The position numbers and the translations under genes are program-made. Of a stretch of DNA of 64,000 bases, positions 1 to 13,221 are shown piece after piece. This DNA is from an uncultured Pelagibacteraceae bacterium. GTDB lineage: Bacteria > Pseudomonadota > Alphaproteobacteria > Pelagibacterales > Pelagibacteraceae. Where the stretch lies: assembly GCA_902580115.1 (NCBI GenBank), contig CACHJN010000001.1, forward strand, positions 1 through 64,000, given 5' to 3'. Below the pieces are notes generated by a model. That model was not told the DNA's origin. It did not search any database and worked only from the letters and a program-made list of their open reading frames with translations. Positions within the stretch are counted from its first letter, which is position 1. Every line of letters begins with the position of its first letter.

Positions 1-179
1 GCTTCCGCTTCAGCCTGGGCTTGTGCTTCAGCTTTAACCTCTTCCTCAGGTGGTTTCGTTTCTGAAGATTCCTTTACTATTATCTCAGTTTTTTTATTTA
101 CTTCGCTATCTTTAGGATCAGTATTGAAAACTCCAGTTGCTAAAATAACTGAGACTAAAGCAACAAGTATTAAGTTCAT
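1..179 (-). CDS. Membrane-anchored or secreted protein, N-terminal part only
   Basis: A minus-strand reading frame starts at the ATG at 179-177 and runs off the left edge, so only about 59 residues are visible. The first 18 or so residues are hydrophobic (MNLILVALVSVILATG) and would form a signal peptide or membrane anchor. The rest is highly charged and of low complexity, rich in Lys and Glu, and ends in an Ala/Glu/Gln run (KAEAQAQAEAE) typical of an extended or coiled linker. The fold and function lie beyond the edge and I do not recognise the family. Upstream is a 156-bp gap shared with the divergent lipoprotein gene at 336. Confidence 0.6.
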   Translation of the reverse strand, partial: MNLILVALVSVILATGVFNTDPKDSEVNKKTEIIVKESSETKPPEEEVKAEAQAQAEAE

Positions 180-232
180 AATTCACTATCTTATCACAAA
201 GACACCATTAATTTTCTTCAAATTTCAGAATT

Positions 233-261
233 TTGCAATAACGACTTTGTTGGTATATAAG
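233..261 (+). promoter_or_regulatory. Predicted sigma-70 promoter for the lipoprotein at 336
   Basis: The sequence shows TTGCAA at 233-238, a 17-bp spacer, and TATAAG at 256-261. Transcription would begin near 268 and give a leader of about 68 nt that contains the direct repeat at 283-321. This is a match by eye, with no experimental support. Confidence 0.5.
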
Positions 262-282
262 GATTCTAGAGACTGGATAAAG

Positions 283-321
283 GGTATCTGGCAACAATGG
301 GTTAAAAGGTACCTGGCAACA
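283..321 (+). repeat. Imperfect direct repeat in the leader of the lipoprotein gene
   Basis: GGTATCTGGCAACA at 283-296 is repeated as GGTACCTGGCAACA at 308-321. This is 13 of 14 identical, with a 25-bp period. It lies between the predicted promoter and the start codon at 336. I do not recognise it as a known element. It could be a protein-binding site pair, an RNA element, or a chance duplication. Confidence 0.5.
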
Positions 322-335
322 TAACTCCGCTGATA

Positions 336-650
336 ATGAAAAATAATTTTTTAATTTTGATTTTATTTTTTTATTGCGTTTCTTGCGCTAACCCAACAAT
401 AGTCAATGTAATTGGGCCAAATGATAATAGTTTAAGTTGTGAAGAGTTAAGCAATGAAATTTCATTAGCAAATAAATATGCCGATGAGGCCAAAGAGGCA
501 AAGAAAATGGATAAACCTCACAATATTGGGGCAATATTATTTTTTATACCAGGATATGGAGTATCAATGAAAAATATAGATCAAGCAATTACTGCAGCAG
601 CGAAAAGAGCAGAACATTTGAATAATATTAAAGAAAAAAAAAACTGTTGA
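336..650 (+). CDS. Small lipoprotein of unknown function
   Basis: The 104-residue product begins with a short positive N-terminus and a hydrophobic stretch ending in FYCVSCAN, which looks like a lipobox with Cys17 as the lipidated residue. The mature part has an internal Cys and a C-terminal Cys, a glycine/aromatic patch (GAILFFIPGYG) and an amphipathic Ala-rich helix. The hydrophobic patch in the middle may touch or dip into a membrane. I do not recognise a named family. A predicted promoter lies at 233-261. Being a lipoprotein is inferred from the N-terminus only. Confidence 0.7.
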   Translation: MKNNFLILILFFYCVSCANPTIVNVIGPNDNSLSCEELSNEISLANKYADEAKEAKKMDKPHNIGAILFFIPGYGVSMKNIDQAITAAAKRAEHLNNIKEKKNC

Positions 651-695
651 AATTAGTCGCATTGAATTAAGGGAATAATTATTTAAATTAAAACT

Positions 696-815
696 ATGGA
701 AATAATATTTGTAATTGTAGTCTTGTTCTTAATTTATTATCTTTTGAGACCAACCTCAAAAGAAGAGTTAAAGAGATTTAAAGATAAAGATAATTGGTCA
801 AATATGGGTTTTTAA
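696..815 (+). CDS. Very small single-span membrane protein (39 aa)
   Basis: The frame ATG 696 to TAA 813-815 encodes 39 residues: a hydrophobic N-terminal helix (EIIFVIVVLFLIYYLL), then a charged tail rich in Lys and Asp (KEELKRFKDKDN) ending in NMGF. This is the layout of a bitopic small membrane protein with a cytoplasmic tail. No strong ribosome-binding site is visible. Its 3' end overlaps by 4 bp the end of an even smaller membrane protein on the other strand. It is real if conserved in relatives; composition alone cannot settle it. Confidence 0.5.
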   Translation: MEIIFVIVVLFLIYYLLRPTSKEELKRFKDKDNWSNMGF

Positions 816-892
816 AAAATATATTTGTCCCCTAAATAAAATAACAATCCCAAAGCAATTCCAGTTAAAATCCAAAAAATTTTATCGTTCAT
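812..892 (-). CDS. Very small membrane protein (26 aa) overlapping the MazG-like gene
   Basis: A minus-strand frame from ATG 892-890 to TAA 814-812 encodes MNDKIFWILTGIALGLLF followed by YLGDKYIF. That is one hydrophobic helix with a charged N-terminus and a short polar C-terminus. Its start lies inside the last codons of the MazG-like gene (11-bp overlap), an arrangement suggesting translational coupling. The gene is below usual size cut-offs. The helix and coupling support it; conservation has not been tested. Confidence 0.45.
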   Translation of the reverse strand: MNDKIFWILTGIALGLLFYLGDKYIF

Positions 893-1259
893 TTATCAGT
901 TTTTCTAAATTAGGTTTAAAATATTTTGGTCCCTTCATCACTTTCCCAAACTCATTATAAATGGGCTTTCCGTCTGCTCCAAGTTTGCTCATGTTGGAAT
1001 TCTGCACTTCTTGAAAACACTTATCTAAATCTATACCAAACGCATGTCCTGCGCCATAGGTTACGTAAAGTATATCTGTTAAAGCATCTGCAACTTCTTT
1101 AATATTTTTTTCCTTAATGGCAACCTTAAACTCCTCAAGTTCCTCAGCAATTAAATCATATCTAAGCTTAACGATTTTTTCTTCTGGAAATTTTGCTTTA
1201 TTATTAACTTCTTGACCAAAAGTTTTCATGAATTTTCCCACTTTTTCAAAATTACTCAT
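882..1259 (-). CDS. MazG-like nucleoside triphosphate pyrophosphohydrolase
   Basis: This 125-residue all-helical protein has the metal-binding pattern of the MazG/PRA-PH superfamily: EELEEF at residues 39-44 (ExxE) and EVADALTD at 55-62 (ExxD). The conserved run YGAGHAFGIDLDKCFQEV follows, with NMSKL after it. Family members remove pyrophosphate from (d)NTPs or phosphoribosyl-ATP. Which nucleotide is used cannot be read from the sequence. The C-terminus (GKVMKGPKYFKPNL) is typical of stand-alone house-cleaning members rather than HisE. A ribosome-binding site resembling AAGGCGG lies just upstream. It is divergent from fumC. Confidence 0.85.
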   Translation of the reverse strand: MSNFEKVGKFMKTFGQEVNNKAKFPEEKIVKLRYDLIAEELEEFKVAIKEKNIKEVADALTDILYVTYGAGHAFGIDLDKCFQEVQNSNMSKLGADGKPIYNEFGKVMKGPKYFKPNLEKLINER

Positions 1260-1318
1260 ATTTCCGCCTTTATATTTTTTTAATTTAAATATAAAAATAA
1301 TATATCAGAGAATCATAA

Positions 1319-2707
1319 ATGAAGTATAGAAACGAGTTTGATAGTATAGGAAAAATCAAAGTACCTGGTGATAAGTATTGGGGTGCTTCAACTGAAAGAT
1401 CTAATAAATACTTTAACATTGGTGATTTTTTAGTAAGACCAATAGTTATACAATCTATCGCAATAATAAAAAAAGCTGCAGCTATAGTTAATAAAAATAA
1501 TGGTGATCTAGATGCTAAAATTTCAAAATATATAGTTAAAGCATCAGAAGAAGTGATAAAAGGAAAATTAAACAATCATTTTCCTCTAAAAGTTTGGCAA
1601 ACAGGATCTGGTACACAAACTAATATGAATGTAAATGAAGTTATTTCAAATAGAGCTATAGAAATGCTTGGAGGAAAACTTGGAACAAAAAAACCAGTGC
1701 ACCCTAATGACCATGTAAATAAATCACAATCAACTAATGATGTTTTTCCCTCTGCAATGCACATTTCCATTGCAATAAAAACTAAACAAAAACTTTTACC
1801 CTCATTAAAAATACTAGAAAAAGAGCTTCTTAAAAAGGTAAAAGAGTTTAAAAAAATTGTAAAAGTTGGAAGAACACATTTACAAGATGCAACACCAATA
1901 ACTTTGGGACAAGAATTCTCAGGATATCATGCACAACTTAAAAAATGTATAAATAGAATTGAGGATGCTTTAGAAGAAATTTATTACCTCGCTCAGGGTG
2001 GTACTGCGGTCGGAACTGGATTAAATACAAAAAAAAATTTTGATACTAAAATTATTAAAGAAATTTCAAAAATTACAAAATTACCCTTTAAACCAGCAAA
2101 GAATAAATTTGCAGCACTCGCAGCTCATGATGCGATTGTAAATTTTTCTGGTACTATGAATACTACAGCAGTTTGTTTAATGAAGATCGCTAATGATATT
2201 AGATTTCTCGGATCTGGGCCACGTGCAGGATATGGAGAGTTAATATTACCATCTAATGAACCTGGTTCTTCAATAATGCCAGGAAAAGTGAACCCAACAC
2301 AGTCTGAAGCGGTAACCATGGTCTGTGTGAAAGTTATTGGCAATCACAATGGAATAACTATGGCAGGCTCTCATGGTCACTTTGAATTAAATGTTTTTAA
2401 ACCTTTAATTATTCACAACATTCTTCAGTCTATTGAGATAATGGCGGATTCATCTAAAACTTTTGCTCTTTATTGTGTTAAAGGAATTAAAGCTGATAAA
2501 AAAAGAATAAAAAGCTTACTTGATAATTCATTAATGATTGTTACAGCACTAGCTCCCAATATAGGTTATGATAATGCTGCTAAAATTGCTAAAGCAGCAC
2601 ATAAAAACGGAACTACATTAAAAGAAGAAGTTTTAAAAACAAATCTTATTTCGGAAAAAGAGTATGATAAGATTATGGATCCAATTCAAATGACTAAGCC
2701 TAAATAA
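1319..2707 (+). CDS. fumC: Class II fumarate hydratase
   Basis: The enzyme hydrates fumarate to L-malate in the TCA cycle, in the cytoplasm, as an iron-free homotetramer. The 462-residue length is normal for the family. The signature [10 protein letters not shown] falls at about residues 316-325, with the catalytic-loop serine at about 318. The second active-site His is in [10 protein letters not shown] near residue 187. The substrate-binding [13 protein letters not shown] segment is also present. The start ATG is the first in frame and lies 59 bp from the divergent MazG-like gene. It is probably its own transcription unit; no convincing promoter is visible in the short AT-rich gap. Confidence 0.97.
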   Translation: MKYRNEFDSIGKIKVPGDKYWGASTERSNKYFNIGDFLVRPIVIQSIAIIKKAAAIVNKNNGDLDAKISKYIVKASEEVIKGKLNNHFPLKVWQTGSGTQTNMNVNEVISNRAIEMLGGKLGTKKPVHPNDHVNKSQSTNDVFPSAMHISIAIKTKQKLLPSLKILEKELLKKVKEFKKIVKVGRTHLQDATPITLGQEFSGYHAQLKKCINRIEDALEEIYYLAQGGTAVGTGLNTKKNFDTKIIKEISKITKLPFKPAKNKFAALAAHDAIVNFSGTMNTTAVCLMKIANDIRFLGSGPRAGYGELILPSNEPGSSIMPGKVNPTQSEAVTMVCVKVIGNHNGITMAGSHGHFELNVFKPLIIHNILQSIEIMADSSKTFALYCVKGIKADKKRIKSLLDNSLMIVTALAPNIGYDNAAKIAKAAHKNGTTLKEEVLKTNLISEKEYDKIMDPIQMTKPK

Positions 2708-2789
2708 GTTCTATTACACCATTAAACAAAGGTATTAATTATCATCTTTTTTATTATATTAAGTAGTGTATAAAAGTTATCTTAAAGTC

Positions 2790-4822
2790 ATGTCATCTGA
2801 AAATAAATTATTAGATAACTTAAATAGTGTACAAAAAAAGGCTGTATTAGACACTGAGGGACCAAATCTAATTGTTGCTGGTGCTGGATCAGGAAAAACA
2901 AGAGTACTAACCACAAAGTTAGCTTATATAATAAGTAAAAAAAAAGCTTGGCCTAATCAAATCTTGTGCGTAACTTTTACTAATAAAGCTGCGAAAGAAA
3001 TGCAAAATAGAGTTCTTGATCTAATTAAAGGGGAAAATAACGCAGTACCTTGGTTGGGAACTTTTCATTCTATAAGTGTAAAATTTTTGAGAAGACACGC
3101 AGAAGCAATTGGTTTCAAGAGTAATTTTACAATTCTTGATACAGATGACCAAAAAAAATTGGTTAGAAAAATTTGTGAGGCTGAAAATATTGACGCAAAA
3201 AAAATTTCACCCCAATTTATAATTTCATTTATAGATAACTGGAAAAACAAAGGCTTAATGTATAATGAAATTAAAGTAAAACAGAGCAATTCTCTTGAGT
3301 CCCAAATATTGAAAGTTTATTCTATTTATCAAAAAAAAACTCAAGATTTGAATGCGATGGATTTTGGTGATCTAATTTTATTTACAGTAAAATTGTTTCA
3401 AAATAACAGTGATATTGCAGAAATATATCGTAAAAATTTTAAGTATATTTTAGTAGATGAGTTTCAAGATACTAACTTTATTCAAAATAAATGGTTAAAT
3501 TTACTAGTCAACTCAAATCAAAACATTTGCTGTGTAGGAGATGACGATCAGTCAATTTATAGCTGGAGAGGTGCTGAAATTAAGAATTTTTTAACGTTCG
3601 ATAAAATTTATCCTAATTGTAAGATTTATAAATTAGAGCAAAATTATCGTTCAACAAAAAATATATTAGAAACAGCATCTAGTTTAATTTCAAATAACAG
3701 TAGTAGATTAGGAAAAAAACTTTGGTCTGATGGCTCTACTGGTGAACTTGTAAAACTAAATTGTTATAACAGTGGAAAAGACGAGGCTGAAGGGGTCAGT
3801 GATATTTTGGAGAAGATAATCAAAGAAAAATATTCATTAAACAACGTAAGCATACTTGTGAGAGCAATTTATCAAACTAGAGAGTTTGAAGAAAGATTTT
3901 TAAAAATTGGCTTAGGTTATAGGGTTCTAGGTGGGATAAGATTTTACGAAAGAGCTGAAATAAAAGATGCCATAAGTTATTTAAGAATTGTAAATCAAAA
4001 GTTTGATGATTTAGCATTGGAGAGGGTTATTGGTGCACCCAAAAGAGGTATAGGAGATGCTACATTAAAAAAGATATACGAATTTGCATCAAAAAAAAAG
4101 TTATGTTTGGAAGACGCAATAATTAATTTAATTGAATTAGATCAATTAAAACCAAAAATTAAAAAATCATTCTCTATTTTGATTAAAATGATAGAAAAAT
4201 GGAGAAATGAAGCAAAAATAATAAAACATTACGATTTATTAAAATTAATTTTAGATGAGTCTGGATATTCATCTACTTTAAAAAATAAAAAAGATTTAGA
4301 AAATGAAAATAGGCTAGAAAATTTAAAAGAGTTGCTAAGGGCAATGCAAGATTATGACAATTTACAAGATTTTTTAGAACATGTGTCTCTAGCAACTTCT
4401 GCTGATCAAGAGTGGGAAGGTGAAAAAGTAAATTTAATGACGATGCACGCTGCGAAAGGACTAGAGTTTGATGTAGTTTTTTTGCCAGGTTGGGAAGAGG
4501 GTTTATTTCCTCACCAAAAATCTTTACAAGAAAAAGGTGATTTTGCTTTAGAAGAGGAAAGAAGATTGGCTTATGTTGGGATAACAAGAGCAAAAAAAGA
4601 AGCTTTTTTATCTTTCGCTATGAGGAGAGCCTATCAGGGAGATTGGATGGATGCCATTCCATCAAGATTCATCAATGAACTACCAAATGATAATATTGAA
4701 AAAAATGAAATCTTTGAAAAAGAAAAAGATGATGAATTTGATTTTAATCAAGATAACTCAATTGAACTTGGTGATGAATATAGAAGTCCAGGATGGGATA
4801 GACTTAAAAAAAAATTAATTAA

Positions 4823-4835
<13 letters not shown>
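2790..4835 (+). CDS. uvrD: UvrD/PcrA-type ATP-dependent 3'-5' DNA helicase
   Basis: This superfamily 1A helicase would unwind DNA in nucleotide excision repair, mismatch repair and fork restart. Motifs seen in order are the Q-motif region LNSVQKKAV, Walker A AGAGSGKT (about residues 30-37), TFTNKAAKEM, the DEFQDTN box (Walker B), GDDDQSIYSWRGA, QNYRST, MTMHAAKGLEFDVVFLPG and EEERRLAYVGITRAK. I start it at ATG 2790 (MSSENKLL, 681 aa). A GTG at 2766 would add eight residues that look unlike the family. The 3' end overlaps the next gene by 13 bp. The C-terminus is short and acidic, and the Tudor-like tail of E. coli UvrD is not obvious. Confidence 0.93.
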
Positions 4836-9399
<4,564 letters not shown>

Positions 9400-9447
9400 T
9401 TTTTATTCATATCAAATAAATTAAATTAGGTAAAATTTTGTTTAATT

Positions 9448-10371
9448 TTATATGCTTACTGCTATTGGTTTTTTTAATGTTTCTTTTATTTGAGCATTTT
9501 TATTAATTGAATCGATGCTATTTAATGTCCAATTAGATTTATCAGAAAAAAATTTTAAGAGTAGTTTGTTTGTTAATGCATGACCTCCCTGAGAAGTAAT
9601 AACATGTCCAATAATTCTATTTCCAGATAGCATTAAATCACCAATACAATCTAATATTTTGTGATTTACAAATTCATGCCTATTTCTTAAACCATCTTCA
9701 TTTAATATTTCGTTATCTTTTACCACGATCGCATTTTCTAACGATCCCCCTTTAGCTAAACCTTGGCTTTTAATAAAATCAATATCTTCATAAAGACAAA
9801 AAGTTCTTGAGTTATATATTTCATTTAATTTGTCTTTGTTTAATTTGAACTCTTTTCTTCTAGTTCTGATTAAAGGGTTATCGTAAACTATTTCAAAATC
9901 TATTATTAAATCATTTGAAGGTTCTATAGATATAAACTTTTTGCCTTCTTTAACCTCTACCTTTTTTTGAACTTTTATAAATTTTCTTAAAGCTGTTTGT
10001 TTTTTTATTCCTACAGATCTAATTGCCTCTACAAAATCGCTAGCAGAACCATCTAAAATCGGAATTTCTGATGCATCTACTTCAACTAAAGCATTATCTA
10101 TACCTTCACCAAAAAAAGCGGCCATTAAATGTTCTACGGTTGAAACTGTTATTCCGTTTTCATTTGCAATCTTTGTGCACAATATAGGCTCAACTACGTT
10201 TTTAAAATTTGCAGATATTAATTGGTTTTTGTCAATATCAACTCTAGAAAATTGTATTCCGAAATTCTCGTTCGCGGGCTTGATTACTAACTCAACGTTT
10301 ACTCCGTTGTGCAAACCAATACCGTTTAATTTTATCGGACTATTAATAGTATTTTGATTATTAGATGACAT
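9448..10371 (-). CDS. lpxC: UDP-3-O-acyl-N-acetylglucosamine deacetylase
   Basis: LpxC is the zinc deacetylase at the committed step of lipid A synthesis, so this organism makes lipopolysaccharide. The 307-residue length is normal. Zinc ligands are recognisable: His81 in TVEHLMAA, and the His and Asp of HKILDCIGD. The catalytic His region SQGGHALTN is present. It lies downstream of ftsA with a 64-bp gap, the largest inside this otherwise overlapping cluster. In the canonical order ftsZ would stand immediately upstream. That gap may hold an internal promoter. Confidence 0.96.
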   Translation of the reverse strand: MSSNNQNTINSPIKLNGIGLHNGVNVELVIKPANENFGIQFSRVDIDKNQLISANFKNVVEPILCTKIANENGITVSTVEHLMAAFFGEGIDNALVEVDASEIPILDGSASDFVEAIRSVGIKKQTALRKFIKVQKKVEVKEGKKFISIEPSNDLIIDFEIVYDNPLIRTRRKEFKLNKDKLNEIYNSRTFCLYEDIDFIKSQGLAKGGSLENAIVVKDNEILNEDGLRNRHEFVNHKILDCIGDLMLSGNRIIGHVITSQGGHALTNKLLLKFFSDKSNWTLNSIDSINKNAQIKETLKKPIAVSI

Positions 10372-10435
10372 TGTAAATGTATATAAAATTAGAAAGATGT
10401 TCTTAAAACAAAAAATGTTTCAAAAAAAAACAATT

Positions 10436-11626
10436 TTACTCAAAGAACCCTGAAAAAATCCTTGAAATCCAAGTTTTTTTTTTATTTATAAAGGGTATTG
10501 CTTCCTTCACCCATCCTTTACTAAGCAATTCACCAAATATTCTTAAAGATGCGAACGGATCTTCGTCTTTTGACTTATCGAAATTCAACTGACAATCAAC
10601 AAATTGTTTTTCAAATATATCTTTAAATTTATAAATAATATTCTTGTCAATAAAATCAAAATACAAAGGAATTTCTTTATTTTTTAAACTTTTAAGATGT
10701 TTATTTTTATTAAATATAATATTTACAATCTCTTCAATTCTTGCGGATGAAATTTCAATTATATTTTTTAAACTTATTTTTCTAAAATTGTTTTCACCTA
10801 AATATTTTTTATTAACATACATATTCTGATCCGAAATTTCAAAACTAGACTCTGAAATTATTCTGTGAACATTTTGTATTTCAAGTGAACAAACCTTTGA
10901 AATATCTTTTAAGATTATGTCTGATCCAAAATTGAATCTTTGGGAAAAACAAAATGCAGATTCATAAAAAAATAAGACTTGAGTCTCATCCTTACCAAGA
11001 TTAATTTTTATAAACGTATCTTTTTTTTCTTTATTGATAATTTTAATACCGTCAGTAAAACTCTTTAAAATTATCTTATTTACACTTAAATTGCATCTGT
11101 TAAAGAAAGATTCAATATTTTTAAGATCATTATTATTTATCATGAAAAAAGTTAATTGATGAGAATAGAAATCTCCATGTAAGCCAATTGGTAAATTTTT
11201 TACTGTTCTGTTGTCTAAAAGATATTTTGTGTTAAAAAGATGAATTATCTTTTTATTTTTTTCAGTCTCTTCTATTTTTGATTTTAAATTATTTAAAATG
11301 TAAGAAATATCATCTGATAAAATTTGATTTCCATTCAACTTTTTGAAACCACTTACATTTAGACAATCAAAATCAGTTTGATTAATGATTACATTTATAT
11401 CTGAAAAAAAAAGTTTTGATCTATCCTCAATCTTACTTATTATTTTTTTTAGATTTTCTACACTAGAGTCTAAATTAACTATTTTTCCATTTTTAAACCC
11501 AGACTGAGAAAAAATTTCTTTTTCTATTATTTTAAAATTAAGCTCATCGTCATATTCTCCAACTACAACAAATAAATTTTCGTCGTTAAGTTCTAAAAAA
11601 AGATTATTTTTTTTTAATTTAATCAT
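10436..11626 (-). CDS. ftsA: Cell division protein FtsA
   Basis: FtsA is the actin-like ATPase that tethers FtsZ filaments to the membrane. The 396-residue protein is diverged but shows actin-fold landmarks: an N-terminal beta strand pair (LFVVVGEYDDE), the SHS2/1C region, a phosphate-binding stretch FIKINLGKDETQVLFF and an adenosine-motif-like stretch further on. The C-terminus WISRIFSGFFE is the amphipathic membrane-targeting helix of FtsA and is the strongest marker. Its ATG directly abuts the ftsQ stop. Identity rests on position between ftsQ and lpxC plus the C-terminal helix. Confidence 0.9.
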   Translation of the reverse strand: MIKLKKNNLFLELNDENLFVVVGEYDDELNFKIIEKEIFSQSGFKNGKIVNLDSSVENLKKIISKIEDRSKLFFSDINVIINQTDFDCLNVSGFKKLNGNQILSDDISYILNNLKSKIEETEKNKKIIHLFNTKYLLDNRTVKNLPIGLHGDFYSHQLTFFMINNNDLKNIESFFNRCNLSVNKIILKSFTDGIKIINKEKKDTFIKINLGKDETQVLFFYESAFCFSQRFNFGSDIILKDISKVCSLEIQNVHRIISESSFEISDQNMYVNKKYLGENNFRKISLKNIIEISSARIEEIVNIIFNKNKHLKSLKNKEIPLYFDFIDKNIIYKFKDIFEKQFVDCQLNFDKSKDEDPFASLRIFGELLSKGWVKEAIPFINKKKTWISRIFSGFFE

Positions 11627-12295
11627 TTAATTTAAGATGAGTTGATTTTCAATTCTATAATCAAAAATAGAATATTTTTCAAAATTAATTTCTTTGTTAA
11701 GTTCTAAATAATTTTTTAAACTGTAAGTGAAATTTTTTACAGGTAGTTTTATAACTTTATTGTTTTTTAGTATAATATCCCATCTACCAATATCAAAATG
11801 ATAAAATGACTTTATCTCTGAAATTGGGAAGTCAAGTCTTTGTAAAACTGAGTAAATCTCCAAGAAGTTTTTTTGCTTTCCAAATATATTTGGTAATTTT
11901 TCTAGTACAGGATTTTTGAAAAATTCAATTTCCTCTCCATTTTTTGTTAAAAAAAATACTTTCTGCTTATAATTAATAATCGCTATCGTTTCTTTTTCAT
12001 AAACTATTACTTGAAGTTTTGAAGGATAAATTTTTCTAAATTCAATAAAATCAATTAACTTATTTTCTTTTAAAATTTTATCAATTTTCTCTTCATCCAG
12101 AACAAATAAACTTGATCCATATAATTCATTTAGAAATATATTTTTTATTTTTTTATTATTTAAAACTCTGAGATTTTTCACTTCAATTTTTTTAATATTA
12201 AAAAATTTAAAACTTAAATTAAAATAATTGGGGTTAAATGTTGTAAGTGTTACTATTAAAAGTATTGAGGATAAAATAATTGAAAATTTTTTCAT
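11627..12295 (-). CDS. ftsQ: Cell division protein FtsQ (POTRA domain)
   Basis: FtsQ is a bitopic inner-membrane protein of the divisome that links FtsL/FtsB with FtsA and FtsZ. The 222-residue product has an N-terminal membrane helix (about residues 4-20), then a POTRA domain beginning IKKIEVKNLRVLNNKKI and containing YPSKLQVIVYEKETIAI, and a short beta domain. It is shorter than typical alphaproteobacterial FtsQ (often above 280 aa) and lacks their long cytoplasmic N-terminal extension. It overlaps ddl by 4 bp and abuts ftsA. Confidence 0.9.
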   Translation of the reverse strand: MKKFSIILSSILLIVTLTTFNPNYFNLSFKFFNIKKIEVKNLRVLNNKKIKNIFLNELYGSSLFVLDEEKIDKILKENKLIDFIEFRKIYPSKLQVIVYEKETIAIINYKQKVFFLTKNGEEIEFFKNPVLEKLPNIFGKQKNFLEIYSVLQRLDFPISEIKSFYHFDIGRWDIILKNNKVIKLPVKNFTYSLKNYLELNKEINFEKYSIFDYRIENQLILN

Positions 12296-13221
12296 TTATT
12301 TAAGCTTGCATCTAAAATAAGTTTTAACACAAGTTTATCAAAAGAAATTTTTTTATAACTGGCAATCTCAGGTACTAAAGACAAATCTGTCATTCCAGGC
12401 TGTGTATTAGTTTCTAAAAGATAAAACTTATTATTTATAAATTTAAAATCAGATCTAGTAACACCTCTACATCCTAAAATTTTATGTGTTTGCTCAGCAA
12501 TTCTGAGAACTTCACCATATTTTTTCTTAGAAATATTTGCAGGCATTATATGATCAGTTTTTGCTGATTTAAGATATTTTGCTTTATAATCATAGAATTT
12601 TCTTTTGGGTTTTAATTCTATAGCACCTAATGCTTTGCCATTTAAAACAGCAACTTGAATTTCTTGACCATCAATAAAATTTTCCACTATTAAAGTATCG
12701 TAAGTTTTTAACAAAACTTTAATATTTTTTTTTAAGGTAATTTTATCATTACATATTTTAACACCAATACTTGATCCTTCGTTATTAGGTTTTACCACTA
12801 ATGGGTATTCAAGTTTTTTAGTTTTTGTGGTCTTTTCAAATTTAAAAAAATTGAAATTTTTTTTTTTTATTACTACATATAATGGTGTTTTTATCTTATT
12901 TTTTATAAATATTTTTTTTGAAATTATTTTATTCATCGCATTCATTGATGGCAAAACACCGGAGTGAGTATAAGGAATTTTGGAATATTCAAAAAAGCTC
13001 TGTGCAAAGCCATCTTCTCCTTCCTCACCGTGAAGAGCATTAAAAATTATATCTGAATTACTTTTTTTAATGTCAAAAAATGAATTTTTCTTTGGATCAA
13101 ATATTTCTACTTTGAAACCCAGTCTTTTAATAGCAGATATACATGCTTTACCTGTTTTTATACTAATTTCTCTCTCTCTTGAATTTCCACCTAAAACTAC
13201 TAAGATTTTTTTTTTAGCCAT
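12292..13221 (-). CDS. ddl: D-alanine--D-alanine ligase
   Basis: Ddl joins two D-alanines for addition to the peptidoglycan stem by MurF. It has the ATP-grasp fold: N-terminal LVVLGGNSREREISIKTG, HGEEGEDG, the glycine-rich ATP loop VVKPNNEGSSIGV, ETNTQPGMTDLS at the metal site, and SDFKF. I start at ATG 13221 (MAKKKILVV, 309 aa), which overlaps murB by 8 bp. An ATG at 13239 would add six residues (MVKQLK) without family support. Confidence 0.95.
   Translation of the reverse strand: MAKKKILVVLGGNSREREISIKTGKACISAIKRLGFKVEIFDPKKNSFFDIKKSNSDIIFNALHGEEGEDGFAQSFFEYSKIPYTHSGVLPSMNAMNKIISKKIFIKNKIKTPLYVVIKKKNFNFFKFEKTTKTKKLEYPLVVKPNNEGSSIGVKICNDKITLKKNIKVLLKTYDTLIVENFIDGQEIQVAVLNGKALGAIELKPKRKFYDYKAKYLKSAKTDHIMPANISKKKYGEVLRIAEQTHKILGCRGVTRSDFKFINNKFYLLETNTQPGMTDLSLVPEIASYKKISFDKLVLKLILDASLNK

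Noticed and set aside
124..324. Open frame of 66 codons on the plus strand in the left intergenic region
   Set aside because: It crosses the start of the divergent gene, the predicted promoter at 233-261 and the direct repeat; the product looks random.
10372..10435. Possible SOS (GTTC-N7-GTTC) box or ftsZ remnant before lpxC
   Set aside because: A GAAC/GTTC half-site is present but the second half at N7 is missing, and no stretch encodes FtsZ-like residues.
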